NCBI RefSeq assembly: GCF_007679035.1
Contig: NZ_VEFR01000002.1
Location: 248,001-312,000 of the forward strand
DNA from: Agrococcus jejuensis
GTDB taxonomy: Bacteria > Actinomycetota > Actinomycetes > Actinomycetales > Microbacteriaceae
DNA: 64,000 bases
Direction: 5' to 3'
Position 1 is the stretch's first letter, and each line of letters begins with the position of its first letter. Of this stretch, positions 1 through 15,849 are shown in pieces. The position numbers and the translations under genes were made by a program. The notes below the pieces were generated by a model. That model worked only from the letters and a program-made list of their open reading frames with translations, searched no databases and was not told where the DNA came from.

Positions 1-7543
<7,543 letters not shown>

Positions 7544-7606
7544 CGCGTCCTCCTCTCCCTCGAGCCCTGGGCGGGCATGCCGTCGGGTCCGCGGACCCGA
7601 GCCCGG

Positions 7607-7924
7607 CTACATCTGGTGCCGGCTCTCGCGGGTCGCCGTGTCCTCGGTGTCGGCGAGCTCGCGCGCGACGGTCGTGGTGTCCTGCGCGATCTCCTCGACC
7701 GACGTGGACAGCTGCGCCATGAACTCCTTGGCAGCGGTGGAGGCCGGCACGTAGTTCGTGTCGTACGACTCCTTGAAGTCGCCGTCGCCCGCGGCGTTCG
7801 GATACCGGGATGCGAGCTGGTCGACCGTCGACGAGAGCCCCTGCACACGGCTCTGCAGCGCGCGCAGTCGCTGTGCGCTCTGGCGCAGGCGATCGGGATC
7901 GGCGGCGAAGCGGTCACCGCTCAT
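7607..7924 (-). CDS. WXG100-like ESX protein, 105 aa
   Basis: This small, almost wholly helical protein has the size of WXG100 proteins, with heptad-like hydrophobic spacing from about residue 10 to 90, but no clear W-x-G turn. WXG100 proteins are exported by type VII systems as helical-hairpin dimers. It overlaps the preceding YbaB-like gene by 11 bases and lies 63 bases upstream of the giant metzincin protein. It could therefore be a partner or chaperone helping export that protein, as small helical partners do for LXG toxins. That pairing is inferred from position only. Confidence 0.7.
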   Translation of the reverse strand: MSGDRFAADPDRLRQSAQRLRALQSRVQGLSSTVDQLASRYPNAAGDGDFKESYDTNYVPASTAAKEFMAQLSTSVEEIAQDTTTVARELADTEDTATRESRHQM

Positions 7925-8315
7925 GGCGCACCTCCCCGAGCTGCTCGACGAGCCCCTGCATCATCGAGGTCATCTCGTCGGCCGAGGGCAGACCCGCCAT
8001 GGGATCGAGACCCTCGGGTGCGCCGTCGCCGAGCAGCGCTCGACCCTGCTCCCGCACGTCGTCCTGCGCCTGCGCCACGATCGCGACGATCTTCGAGCAC
8101 AGCTCCTTCGGCGCGAGCTCGCGCCAGGACTGCCCGGTGATCTTCAGCTCGGTGAGCACGCCCTGGGCGTCGACCGTCGCGCTCAGCACGCGATCCTTCG
8201 ACGTCGCGGTCGCCGTGAGCGCGTCGACCTCGGCGGCACGCTCGGCGAGGTCGGCGTGCGTCTGGCGCACCTCGGCCATCATCTGCTCGATGTCGTCTCC
8301 GGTGAGCTGCATCAT
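7914..8315 (-). CDS. YbaB/EbfC-family-like protein, 133 aa
   Basis: The protein has the layout of the YbaB/EbfC family: a long N-terminal helix, a central beta region (about residues 45-75) and a C-terminal helix. YbaB proteins are small nucleoid-associated dimers, and YbaB-like genes recur beside WXG100 genes in actinobacterial T7SS loci, where their role is unclear. The ATG at 8315 overlaps the stop of the glycine-rich protein gene by four bases (ATGA), and its end overlaps the next esx gene, so it is translationally coupled on both sides. The family call comes from fold pattern and context. It may be a T7SS-specific partner rather than a DNA-binding protein. Confidence 0.65.
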   Translation of the reverse strand: MMQLTGDDIEQMMAEVRQTHADLAERAAEVDALTATATSKDRVLSATVDAQGVLTELKITGQSWRELAPKELCSKIVAIVAQAQDDVREQGRALLGDGAPEGLDPMAGLPSADEMTSMMQGLVEQLGEVRHER

Positions 8316-11290
8316 GCTCCCTCCTGCTGCGATGCCGCAGCCTGCTCCGCCGCGCCGGGCTCGGCACGCCGCTTCGCCTCGGGTGCGCGGCCTCCGGCCA
8401 CGCCCGCAGGCACGTGGGCCGGCTGCACCGGCTCGCGCTCCTCGCCGAGACCGATGACGCCGTTCCCGTCGGCGTTCGTCGTGCCCCACACGTCCTCGTC
8501 CTCGGCGAGCCAGGTGTTGCGCTCGCGATCGCGGTCCTTCGCACCCTGCGAGCCCGGCGCCATGGGGGCCATCGGCATGCCGCCGCCGCCACCCATGCCG
8601 CCACCGGCCACGCCGCCGTTCGCACCACCGCCGGCGCCGGCTCCGAGGCCGTTGCCGGCACCGCCACCCGCGCCGAAGACGCCGCCGTCGTCGCGCCCCG
8701 CACCACTGGCACCGAATGCGTCGCTGCCACCGGCGGCGGAGCCGCCCGCCGCGCCGAACGCGCCGCCACCGCCACCTGCGCCGCCGAGCTCGCTCGCAGG
8801 CATCCCGGCCACGGCGCCACCACCGCCAGGGGTGGCGCCGCCGCCTCCGGCGCCCGCGAACGACGAGTCGCCGCTGCCGCTGCCCGCGCCGCCGCCGGCT
8901 GCGAAGTCGTCCCATTCGGAGGCGGCGCCAGCGCCCGACCAGCCACCGCCGACGCCGCCGCCTGCACCGAACCCGTCGTCGCCGCCGGCACCGGCGCCAC
9001 CCCAGTCGGAGCCGAGCCCACCACCGCCGGCACCCGAACCGCCGAAGCCCGAACCAGCACCGTCGACACCGGCGCCAGCGCCACCCCAGTCGGAGCCGAG
9101 CCCACCACCGCCGGCACCCGAACCGCCGAAGCCCGAACCAGCACCGTCGACACCGGCGCCAGCGCCACCCCAGTCGGAGCCGAGCCCACCACCGCCGGCA
9201 CCAGAGCCGCCGAAGCCCGAACCAGCACCGTCGACACCGGCGCCAGCGCCACCCCAGTCGGAGCCGAGCCCACCACCGCCGGCACCAGAGCCGCCGAAGC
9301 CCGAACCAGCACCGTCGTCCTGTCCGCCGGCGCCGGAGCCGTCGGGGGCGAGCACGCCGTCGCCGCCGATGCCGCCGGGAGGCGCCCAGCTGGAGCCGCC
9401 GGATGCGCCCGCGCCGCCAGCGCCGACCGTCGCGGTCTCTCCCTGCTCCCCGAGCCCACCACCGACCCCGCCGCCGATCGCACCGGCGCCGCCGCCATCC
9501 TCCGAGGGCGACGTGAGGTCGGAGAATGCGTCGTTCGGGTCCTCGAGGTCGGGCATCGCGACGTCGCCGCCGGCCGCGCCCGCGCCGCCGTCGTCCCGGT
9601 CGGTCGAGCCCGATCCGCCGCCCTGTCCGTTCGAGCCGCCGCTCTGGCCGCGCGATGCGCCGAAGCCACCGCCGCTGGCGCCCGCACCGCCGACCACGCC
9701 CGCGCCGCCGCCCGCGCCCGCGCCGCCGCCGTCCTCAGCCGACCACGATCCGCTGCCGTCGCCGCCGAGGCCGTCTGCGCCGAGGCCACCACCACCGCCG
9801 AACTGCCCGGCACCACCCCCGCCGAAGTCGCCCGCACCGCCGCCGAACTGCCCGGCACCGCCGCCACCGCCGAACTCCCCGGCGCCACCGCCGCCGCCGA
9901 AGTCCCCTGCGCCGCCACCGCCGCCGAACTGCCCGGCGCCACCGCCACCACCGAAGTCGCCGGCACCGCCGCCACCACCGAAGTCGCCGGCACCGCCACC
10001 ACCGCCGAAGTCGCCGGCACCGCCACCACCACCGAAGTCCCCGGCACCGCCACCACCACCGAAGTCCCCAGCGCCACCGCCGCCACCGAAGTCGCCGGCA
10101 CCACCGCCACCGGGCCCGTCACCGCCGGCGCCACCGCCGCCCGGGCCATCGCCGAAGATCTCATCCCAGTCGGGCATGTCGCCGCCGCCGCCGGGTCCGT
10201 CACCGCCAGCGCCGCCGCCGTCGTAGTCGGCCGACGTGTCCTCGACCATCGCGGTGGGGTCCTGCATGTTCTTGAGCGCGCGCAACGATGTGCGCATCGT
10301 CGTCTCGAGCTTCTGCTGCGCGGCGAAGACCTCGCCGGCCATCGTCGCCAGGACGTCACGCACCGACTGCGAGATCGCGCGGTTGATGGCACCGAAGGTC
10401 GCCTCGCTGTGCAGGTCGCCGCTGACGCCCGTGAACCCCTCGGGCGCGTTGCCGCCCCGGTTCCCCCACGTGTACGAGGCGTACACGCTCTTCGCGCGCT
10501 CCTGGGACATGCCCGCACCGTGCTCTGCGCGCCACACGCTGTCGGCATCCATGACGTACGTCCAGATGTCGTCGATGACGGCAGCCCTGGCCTGCCCGGG
10601 CAGGTGCCCCATCGCGGGGCCGTGCGCGTTCCACGTGCTCACGACCGACGTGTTGAAGGTGCGCACCGCCTCGGCGACCGTCTCGAGGGAGGCAGCGACG
10701 CCGCCGTCGTCGGTGAGCTGACGGTGCATGGCCTCGAGCGACTTCTGCTGCGCGGTGAGCTGCGCCAGCAGCGCGGCCGCGGCGGAGCCGCGGATCGACG
10801 AGTCGTCGGCGCCGAGCGACGTCGCGAGCGCCGAGATCTGCTCGGCGTTCTGGCCGGTGACCGTCGCGAAGTTCGCGAAGAGCGCTGCTGCCGTGTCGGT
10901 GCGCCTGGCGCTGAGGCCGGGCGCATCGTCCTCGTGGATCATCCGGATGTTGCGGAGCAACGCCTCGTAGGCGTCCGAGAAGTCCGGCGCTGCGCTCGGA
11001 TTGTTGATGAGCTCGAGGCTGCGGACGTCGTCCTTGTAGTGGAAGTACCCGCGCACCCAGTTCGGTGACCAGGCGTCGCGGCCAGGGCCGCCCCGCGTGC
11101 CGGTGAGCCAACCCCTCGTGGGGTCCTGCAGCTGCTCGAGCACTGCAGCGAGCCCGCTGTCGGGCACGCCGGTCACGAGGCCGAGCAGTGCCTCGAGCGC
11201 CATGTCGCCCGTCGCGGTCGACCCCGTCGACGAACCCCCTCCGCCCGAGGCTCCGTGGTCGCCCGAGCCGGTCGTCTCGTCGTCGGCCAT
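8312..11290 (-). CDS. Glycine-rich type VII secretion substrate-like protein, 992 aa
   Basis: Three parts are visible. Residues 1-350 are a mostly helical domain with no signal peptide. Residues 350-880 are an extreme Gly/Ala/Ser low-complexity region made of nine-residue (GDFGGGGGA-like) and 28-residue tandem repeats. The last 70 residues are charged and carry EDEDVWG and GVIG, resembling the short conserved tail of other actinobacterial glycine-rich T7SS-locus proteins. The architecture recalls PE_PGRS and EspI-type substrates, but neither a PE nor a PPE domain is present. It sits inside the esx operon, overlapping the YbaB-like gene by four bases, so secretion through the neighbouring EccBCD system is the likely fate. 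The molecular role is unknown. Confidence 0.8.
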   Translation of the reverse strand: MADDETTGSGDHGASGGGGSSTGSTATGDMALEALLGLVTGVPDSGLAAVLEQLQDPTRGWLTGTRGGPGRDAWSPNWVRGYFHYKDDVRSLELINNPSAAPDFSDAYEALLRNIRMIHEDDAPGLSARRTDTAAALFANFATVTGQNAEQISALATSLGADDSSIRGSAAAALLAQLTAQQKSLEAMHRQLTDDGGVAASLETVAEAVRTFNTSVVSTWNAHGPAMGHLPGQARAAVIDDIWTYVMDADSVWRAEHGAGMSQERAKSVYASYTWGNRGGNAPEGFTGVSGDLHSEATFGAINRAISQSVRDVLATMAGEVFAAQQKLETTMRTSLRALKNMQDPTAMVEDTSADYDGGGAGGDGPGGGGDMPDWDEIFGDGPGGGGAGGDGPGGGGAGDFGGGGGAGDFGGGGGAGDFGGGGGAGDFGGGGGAGDFGGGGGAGDFGGGGGAGQFGGGGGAGDFGGGGGAGEFGGGGGAGQFGGGAGDFGGGGAGQFGGGGGLGADGLGGDGSGSWSAEDGGGAGAGGGAGVVGGAGASGGGFGASRGQSGGSNGQGGGSGSTDRDDGGAGAAGGDVAMPDLEDPNDAFSDLTSPSEDGGGAGAIGGGVGGGLGEQGETATVGAGGAGASGGSSWAPPGGIGGDGVLAPDGSGAGGQDDGAGSGFGGSGAGGGGLGSDWGGAGAGVDGAGSGFGGSGAGGGGLGSDWGGAGAGVDGAGSGFGGSGAGGGGLGSDWGGAGAGVDGAGSGFGGSGAGGGGLGSDWGGAGAGGDDGFGAGGGVGGGWSGAGAASEWDDFAAGGGAGSGSGDSSFAGAGGGGATPGGGGAVAGMPASELGGAGGGGGAFGAAGGSAAGGSDAFGASGAGRDDGGVFGAGGGAGNGLGAGAGGGANGGVAGGGMGGGGGMPMAPMAPGSQGAKDRDRERNTWLAEDEDVWGTTNADGNGVIGLGEEREPVQPAHVPAGVAGGRAPEAKRRAEPGAAEQAAASQQEGA
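9001..9336. repeat. Four tandem 84-bp coding repeats
   Basis: Near-identical 84-base units begin at 9001, 9085, 9169 and 9253 and encode a 28-residue Gly/Ala/Ser repeat containing GSDWGGAG. The unit length is a multiple of three, so copy-number change keeps the frame of the glycine-rich protein. The near identity suggests recent expansion. The last copy diverges at its end. Confidence 0.85.
9790..10115. repeat. Array of 27-bp coding repeats (Gly-rich nonapeptide)
   Basis: About a dozen imperfect 27-base units encode GDFGGGGGA-like nonapeptides, with some copies carrying EF or QF instead of DF. Unlike a CRISPR array, there are no unique spacers and the units are in frame within one protein. 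Third-position differences between copies indicate an older array than the 84-bp one. Confidence 0.8.
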
Positions 11291-11335
11291 GTCGTCTCCT
11301 CGTGCGCAGGGGGTTCGTGCTGATGGGTGTGGCCG

Positions 11336-11668
11336 TCAGGCCTGGGCGTCGGCGACGCTCAGGTCGTCGGTCTCCTCGAAGAGCCTCTCCGCCTTCTCCA
11401 GCTGGTCGCGGAAGGTGGGGAGCGTCTTGTCGGTGAAGGTGTCGGTGAACGTGCGCACCTGGCCTGCCAGGGCCGACACGTCGTTGCCGACCTGCACGGC
11501 GACCTCCCAGCGGGCCTCCGCGGGCTGCGCCCGCAGGTCCGAGCCGATGGCGTAGCCGTCGGTGCCGTAGAGGGCGTCGTCGTTCGTGCGCTCGACGTCC
11601 GTGACGAGCTGCTGCACCTTGCGGTACTGCTCACGGTCGAACGCGACTCGCGTGCCTTCGTCTGCCAT
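11336..11668 (-). CDS. WXG100-like ESX protein, 110 aa
   Basis: The start is set at the ATG at 11668 because a strong GAGAGGAG ribosome site lies just upstream; longer in-frame readings lack one. The product is helical with two amphipathic stretches (about residues 10-35 and 55-95) and no signal peptide, as in type VII substrates, but it has no typical W-x-G turn. It follows a perfect 32-base palindrome that separates it from the two upstream esx genes, so it may start a more weakly transcribed second half of the operon. A secreted or chaperone role is inferred. Confidence 0.75.
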   Translation of the reverse strand: MADEGTRVAFDREQYRKVQQLVTDVERTNDDALYGTDGYAIGSDLRAQPAEARWEVAVQVGNDVSALAGQVRTFTDTFTDKTLPTFRDQLEKAERLFEETDDLSVADAQA

Positions 11669-11693
11669 GGGGTTCTCCTCTCTCGAAGCGATC

Positions 11694-11725
11694 ACGGGGT
11701 GCCCGCGAGCTCGCGGGCACCCCGT
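11694..11725. terminator. Perfect 32-bp palindrome inside the esx operon
   Basis: The sequence is its own reverse complement over all 32 bases, built around GCCCGCGAGCTCGCGGGC. It lies six bases beyond the stop of the WXG100 gene ending at 11731 and before the ribosome site of the next gene. Such a GC-rich hairpin could act as a partial terminator or as an mRNA 3' stabiliser for the upstream esx pair. No T-tract follows in the direction of transcription. Confidence 0.6.
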
Positions 11726-11730
11726 CGACG

Positions 11731-12015
11731 TCAGCTGAAGACGGCTGCGCCTCGCACGTCGCCGTCGAAGAACTCCTCGCGCACGCGCACGGCGGCGTTC
11801 TTGATGTTGACGCCCGCCTGCTGGACCTCGGTGTACTCGGTGTTCCAGCGCTGCTGCAGCTCGCCCCACACAGGCAGCGAACGACCCCACTGGGCCTCGC
11901 CCATCGGACGGATGGTGTCGTAGATGTTCTGCAGGATCTGCTCCACCTCCTGGCACGAGGCGTTGAGGGACTGGTTGGCCGTCTCGAACTGGACGAGGTC
12001 GACGTTGAAGGACAT
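11731..12015 (-). CDS. WXG100 family ESX protein, 94 aa
   Basis: This is the clearest WXG100 member in the locus: 94 residues, helix-turn-helix pattern, with W-G pairs in the turn region (around QWGRS and VWGELQQ, residues 42-53). Family members form head-to-tail dimers and are exported by EccC-containing machines. The ATG at 12015 follows a GGAAAGGA-type ribosome site. It lies 27 bases downstream of the similar gene starting at 12335, the spacing of an EsxA/EsxB-type pair. It is a probable secreted partner of that protein. Confidence 0.88.
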   Translation of the reverse strand: MSFNVDLVQFETANQSLNASCQEVEQILQNIYDTIRPMGEAQWGRSLPVWGELQQRWNTEYTEVQQAGVNIKNAAVRVREEFFDGDVRGAAVFS

Positions 12016-12041
12016 GTCGGTTCCTTTCGTGGAGGGGAGGG

Positions 12042-12335
12042 TCAGGCCGCGGCGCTGGACGCGGTCGAGTCGTCGGTGTTGGTGCGCTGGGTCAGCAGCG
12101 TCTGCACCTGGCCGTTGAGGATGTCGAGCTTGTTCTTGATGTCGCTGTACTCGCTCTGCCACTCGGTGAGGCGCTGGCGGAGCACCATGCCCGCCTGGGC
12201 CTGCGCAGCCGACGCGATGGTCTGGGTCGAGTCCTCGACGCGGCCGCGGGCGGCCTCCATCGCGGAGACCTGCTCCATCGTGCGGCTGATGATCTGTCGG
12301 AGGGTGTTCGCTTCGAAACCGGTGAGCTCTGCCAT
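12042..12335 (-). CDS. WXG100-like ESX protein, 97 aa (probable pair partner)
   Basis: A helical 97-residue protein with a conserved-looking LTEWQSEY stretch near residue 57 and a low-complexity Ser/Ala/Thr tail. Size, helicity and position directly upstream of the clear WXG100 gene suggest the two form the ESX heterodimer of this system. It is the first small substrate gene after eccB. No W-x-G triplet is present, as in many partner proteins of this class. Confidence 0.82.
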   Translation of the reverse strand: MAELTGFEANTLRQIISRTMEQVSAMEAARGRVEDSTQTIASAAQAQAGMVLRQRLTEWQSEYSDIKNKLDILNGQVQTLLTQRTNTDDSTASSAAA

Positions 12336-12426
12336 GAGGTTCTCCTTCGTGTTCGTGTGTGTCAGGGTCGTGTGTCGGTCGATGGGGTCAGGGTCTGGAT
12401 GCGTGCGTCGAAGGTGGGCTCCTGTC

Positions 12427-13698
12427 CTACGTCGCGATCGTGGGCCCCGTCGGCAGCAGCGCGAGCAGCGCTGCCGGCACGGCGGGGGAGCTGGAGGCGT
12501 CGAGCCCGAGGGCTCCCGCGGTCTCTGCGTCGGCGACGGGGTACTTCGTGCCGTCGTCGGCCACGAGGTAGAGGCCGGCGCCGCTGACGCCGGGGGCCGC
12601 GGCCGTCGCCGCGAGGTGGCCGGCGCCGGGCGCGACGGCGACGATGCCTGCCGAGTCGGCGAGCGATGCGGCGTCGACGGTCGTGACGCTCGTCTCGCCG
12701 TCGGCCCACACCGAGCACGGCGCGAGGCCCGAGGCGATCGCCGTCGGCGGCGTCTGGGGCAGCTCCGCCTGCCATGCGGCGGGATCCGAGACGGTCGTGG
12801 CGACGAGGTCGCGCGGCGTGATGGTGCGCGGCTCGGGCAGGCCCAGGTCGGGCACGGTCGTGAGGAGTGCGGCGACGGTGTCGGTGATCGGCATGAGGCC
12901 GTCCTGCGTGACGACGTAGCGGGCGCCGTCGTCGGTCTCGACGACCTGACCGAGCGTCGTCGGCTCGCCGGCGATCGCCGGTCCCTCGCCGCCGAGCGTG
13001 AGGGCCGACAGGTCGAGGTCCCTGCCGCTCGGGATGGTGTCGAGCCAGGCGGCCTCCACCTGCACGGCCGCGTTCGGCTCGAAGCCGATCGCGCGTGCGG
13101 CCCACGATCCCGGCAGCTGCGAGCGCATCCCCTGCCAGACGAGCGACAGCTCGCCGTCGGCGGTCACGAGCACGGCCTCGTCCGCGGCGATCGGCTCGCC
13201 GTTCGTCGAGGCGCCGATCGCGAGGGTCGTGCCCTCGACGGCCGCGCAGGCGGCCCACTCGGGCGGCGTCTGCTGCGCGCCGGGCAGCTCGTCGGGCAGG
13301 CCCTGCACGCCCACGGCCTCCCCGCGCGGCACCGATGCGAGGTCGTCGCTCGACACCTGGATGACGGCGGGCGGAGCACCGGCGAGGAGCGCGGCCGACG
13401 CGAGGTTCATGACGGGGTGCAGGGTGTCGTCGATGAGCATGTAGCGGCTGCCGGTCGACTCGTCGACGAGCAGCGCACCCGGCTGGTCGCGCCAGCCGTC
13501 GTTCGTCGTGAACAGGAAGATGTTGAGCACGACGACGACGACGAGCGCGGCAGCCGCGACGGCGACGCCGATGCCCATGCCGGTCGACGTGCGACGCAGG
13601 GGACGGTCGGGCGCGTCGGGGTCCGAGCGCAGCACCGCGGCCGAGAGGCGCCCGCGCAGGAAGAGGTGCGCGTCCACGAGATCACGTCTGCCGTACAT
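12427..13698 (-). CDS. eccB: Type VII secretion core protein EccB
   Basis: EccB is a membrane-anchored periplasmic subunit of the type VII secretion complex. The product has the family layout: a short cytoplasmic N-terminus with the RRDLVDAHLFLRGRL-type motif near residue 5, one membrane helix (about 40-62) and a roughly 360-residue extracytoplasmic domain with TGSRYMLID-like blocks. The ATG at 13698 (MYGRRDL) is chosen over the upstream ATG at 13731 because EccB proteins begin at this motif. At 423 aa it is slightly shorter than mycobacterial EccB. It lies 55 bases downstream of eccD and upstream of the esx genes. Confidence 0.93.
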   Translation of the reverse strand: MYGRRDLVDAHLFLRGRLSAAVLRSDPDAPDRPLRRTSTGMGIGVAVAAAALVVVVVLNIFLFTTNDGWRDQPGALLVDESTGSRYMLIDDTLHPVMNLASAALLAGAPPAVIQVSSDDLASVPRGEAVGVQGLPDELPGAQQTPPEWAACAAVEGTTLAIGASTNGEPIAADEAVLVTADGELSLVWQGMRSQLPGSWAARAIGFEPNAAVQVEAAWLDTIPSGRDLDLSALTLGGEGPAIAGEPTTLGQVVETDDGARYVVTQDGLMPITDTVAALLTTVPDLGLPEPRTITPRDLVATTVSDPAAWQAELPQTPPTAIASGLAPCSVWADGETSVTTVDAASLADSAGIVAVAPGAGHLAATAAAPGVSGAGLYLVADDGTKYPVADAETAGALGLDASSSPAVPAALLALLPTGPTIAT

Positions 13699-13752
13699 GC
13701 CCTGACTCCTTCCTGCCTTCGCTTCGACCACGACGGGACCGCCGTGGATGGT

Positions 13753-15210
13753 TCACACGAGGTCGGCGACCCACGCGTAGAGGCCGACGACCGCGAGCGC
13801 GAGCGCAGGCACGGCGATGGCGCAGATCCAGTGCATGACGTCGCCCGCGCGGCCCCAGGTGGGCGCGAGTCGCTTGCGCGGCAGCAGCAGCGCCGCGACG
13901 CATGCGTTCGCGGCGACGATCACGAGCGCGGCGGCGATGAGGATCTGCCACAGCGTGTCGAGCCGCCCGGCCTGGGCGACGGCGAGCACGACGATCGGGA
14001 TGGCCGCGGCGACGAGCACGGCGCCCCGCTGCAGCGTCGCGTGGAGCTCGCGCGCCTGCAGCAGCACGCCGACGCTCGCTGCGACGGCGAGCGCGATGCC
14101 CGACCAGTGCGTGTCGAGGGCGAGCACGCACATCGCGGCGCACAGCACCGTCGCCCACGCCATCCAGAGCGCGGTGGCCATCGCCTGCGCGATCGTCGCC
14201 TTGCGCTCGACCTCGTCGGCGGGCACGGCGTCGAGGCCGGTCTGGAACTCCTTCGACGACAGCGGCACGGGATCGACGGCGAGACCGCCGACCCAGGCGG
14301 CGAGGCCGGGGATGCCGCGCGCGACCGCGAGCGCGATGAGCACGACGATCGCGGCGCCCGCGACGAGCTCCAGGCGCAGCACGAGCGGCACGGCGAGTCC
14401 GAGCACCGTGACGATCGCGGCGCCCGCCACGGCGAGCAGCACGGGGCGGACGCCGCCGCGCGCGTAGGCCGCGGCACCCGCCGCGACGCCGGTCGTGGCC
14501 GCGGCGATCGCGACGGCGGCGAGCGCGGGGGTGCCGGCGGTGGGGAAGAGCGCGGCGGGCAGTCCCGCACCGGCGACGGCGGCGCCGACGACGCCGCTGC
14601 CGATGAGCAGCGAGCCGATCGCGTCGTCCCAGAGCCTGCCGATCAGCGCGCCGGCTGCGAGCAGCACGAGTGCGAGCGAGCCTGCGACGATCGGCGCGAC
14701 CGACCCCGTCGATGCGGCGGCTGCGACGGCGGCGAGGCATGCGACGGCGCCGGCGGCGAGCGCGGCGCGGCGCGTCCAGGTCGCGTCCCACGTGTCCTCG
14801 CGCGCGTCGAGCACCGACTGCACGCCGTCGACGAGGTCGTCGTACTGCGCCTGCGCGAGCGCGCCGGTGCGCGGCCGCAGATAGAGCACGTCGCCGTCGA
14901 GCAGGCCCGCTGCGGCGGTGCCGAGGTCCTCGTCGAGCGGCGGATGCCCGAGCCGCTGCAGCACCCAGCCGCCGTGGTCGAGGCCGCGGGTGGCGAGCAC
15001 GGGGTCGAGGTGGCCGACGATCGTCGGCAGCAGCTCGGCGATGGGGATGTGCGAGGGCACGGCGAGCTCCACCCGCGAGGTGGGGCCCACGACGCTCAGC
15101 CGGCACATGTCGCCGGCGCCGGCCGGGGCCGTGACCGCAGGCTCTGCCGACTGCGACCGGCCGCCTGCCGGGATCGGGCTGCTCTCCATGCGCTGTTCGA
15201 GCGTCGTCAT
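13753..15210 (-). CDS. eccD: Type VII secretion core protein EccD
   Basis: EccD supplies the main membrane vestibule of the type VII complex. Residues about 30-115 form a ubiquitin-like domain (CRLSVVGPTSRVELAVP begins it), followed by a cytoplasmic linker and about eleven hydrophobic helices to the C-terminus, matching the usual length of about 480 aa. The ATG at 15210 is preferred; a second ATG at 15189 is possible. It heads the minus-strand operon, and the divergent region 15211-15315 must contain its promoter. Confidence 0.93.
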   Translation of the reverse strand: MTTLEQRMESSPIPAGGRSQSAEPAVTAPAGAGDMCRLSVVGPTSRVELAVPSHIPIAELLPTIVGHLDPVLATRGLDHGGWVLQRLGHPPLDEDLGTAAAGLLDGDVLYLRPRTGALAQAQYDDLVDGVQSVLDAREDTWDATWTRRAALAAGAVACLAAVAAAASTGSVAPIVAGSLALVLLAAGALIGRLWDDAIGSLLIGSGVVGAAVAGAGLPAALFPTAGTPALAAVAIAAATTGVAAGAAAYARGGVRPVLLAVAGAAIVTVLGLAVPLVLRLELVAGAAIVVLIALAVARGIPGLAAWVGGLAVDPVPLSSKEFQTGLDAVPADEVERKATIAQAMATALWMAWATVLCAAMCVLALDTHWSGIALAVAASVGVLLQARELHATLQRGAVLVAAAIPIVVLAVAQAGRLDTLWQILIAAALVIVAANACVAALLLPRKRLAPTWGRAGDVMHWICAIAVPALALAVVGLYAWVADLV

Positions 15211-15315
15211 GCCAGGCACACGCGCCGCGGCGCATGGAGGGTTCACCGGTCCGGCGGGCGCCCGAGCGCTGGCAGGGCCAGCTGCGTCGGGCTCCGAGCC
15301 GGCGACCATCGATGC

Positions 15316-15777
15316 ATGACCCCGCCCGTGTCCGTCACGCTCGAGCGCATGCGCGCCGCGCTGCCCTCGACCGTGCTCCTCGAGGTCGTCGAGGGCGGTG
15401 GCGACGGCCTCGACATCGAGCTTCGCGGCATGCGGTCCGGCGTGCTGCTGCGCGTCTCGCTCGGCCTCGCGATCGCGTGGGTGGAGATCCGCAACGTCTA
15501 CGACTGGCATCGGGAGATGATCGAGCTCGATCGCACGGGCCCCGAGCTCATCGCGCTCGCCCGCTCAGCAGACACGTTGGTCGACGTCTCGATCTCCTAC
15601 CGATGGCGGCTGCTCCCCATCGCTGGGCGCGACCGATGGATCGAGCTCGACGATGGGATGGGCCTGTGGTGGGGCGGCCGCCGCAACACGGCCGCGCTGC
15701 GTCGCGTGCGCCTGCCCGAGTACCGCGAGGTCCGCGTCCCGCTCGCGCCGACCATCGGGCCTCAGGGCTACTCCTGA
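15316..15777 (+). CDS. Hypothetical protein, 153 aa, in the T7SS locus
   Basis: I do not recognise a family. The product is soluble, with no signal peptide or membrane segment, and has alternating hydrophobic beta-like stretches and a Trp-rich patch near residue 120 (LWWGG). It lies between the divergent eccD and the co-directional eccC, 72 bases upstream of the latter, so it may be transcribed with eccC. Codon use matches its neighbours. A T7SS accessory role is inferred from position only. Confidence 0.6.
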   Translation: MTPPVSVTLERMRAALPSTVLLEVVEGGGDGLDIELRGMRSGVLLRVSLGLAIAWVEIRNVYDWHREMIELDRTGPELIALARSADTLVDVSISYRWRLLPIAGRDRWIELDDGMGLWWGGRRNTAALRRVRLPEYREVRVPLAPTIGPQGYS

Positions 15778-15849
15778 ACCGACCCCGGTGAACCCCTCGA
15801 GGGGGTGCCGCGCGTGCTCACGGTGACGCATCCATCGAGGAGAGCCGAG

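Noticed and set aside
9790..10115. CRISPR-like periodicity
   Set aside because: Units are 27 bases, in frame, and lack unique spacers; there are no cas genes.
7758..10226. Long plus-strand Pro/Ser-rich open frame
   Set aside because: It mirrors the Gly-rich repeats of the minus-strand secreted protein; no ribosome site or family motif supports it.
12076..15315. Very long plus-strand frame preceding the 153-aa protein
   Set aside because: Only the last 153 codons look like protein; the rest is antisense to eccB and eccD.
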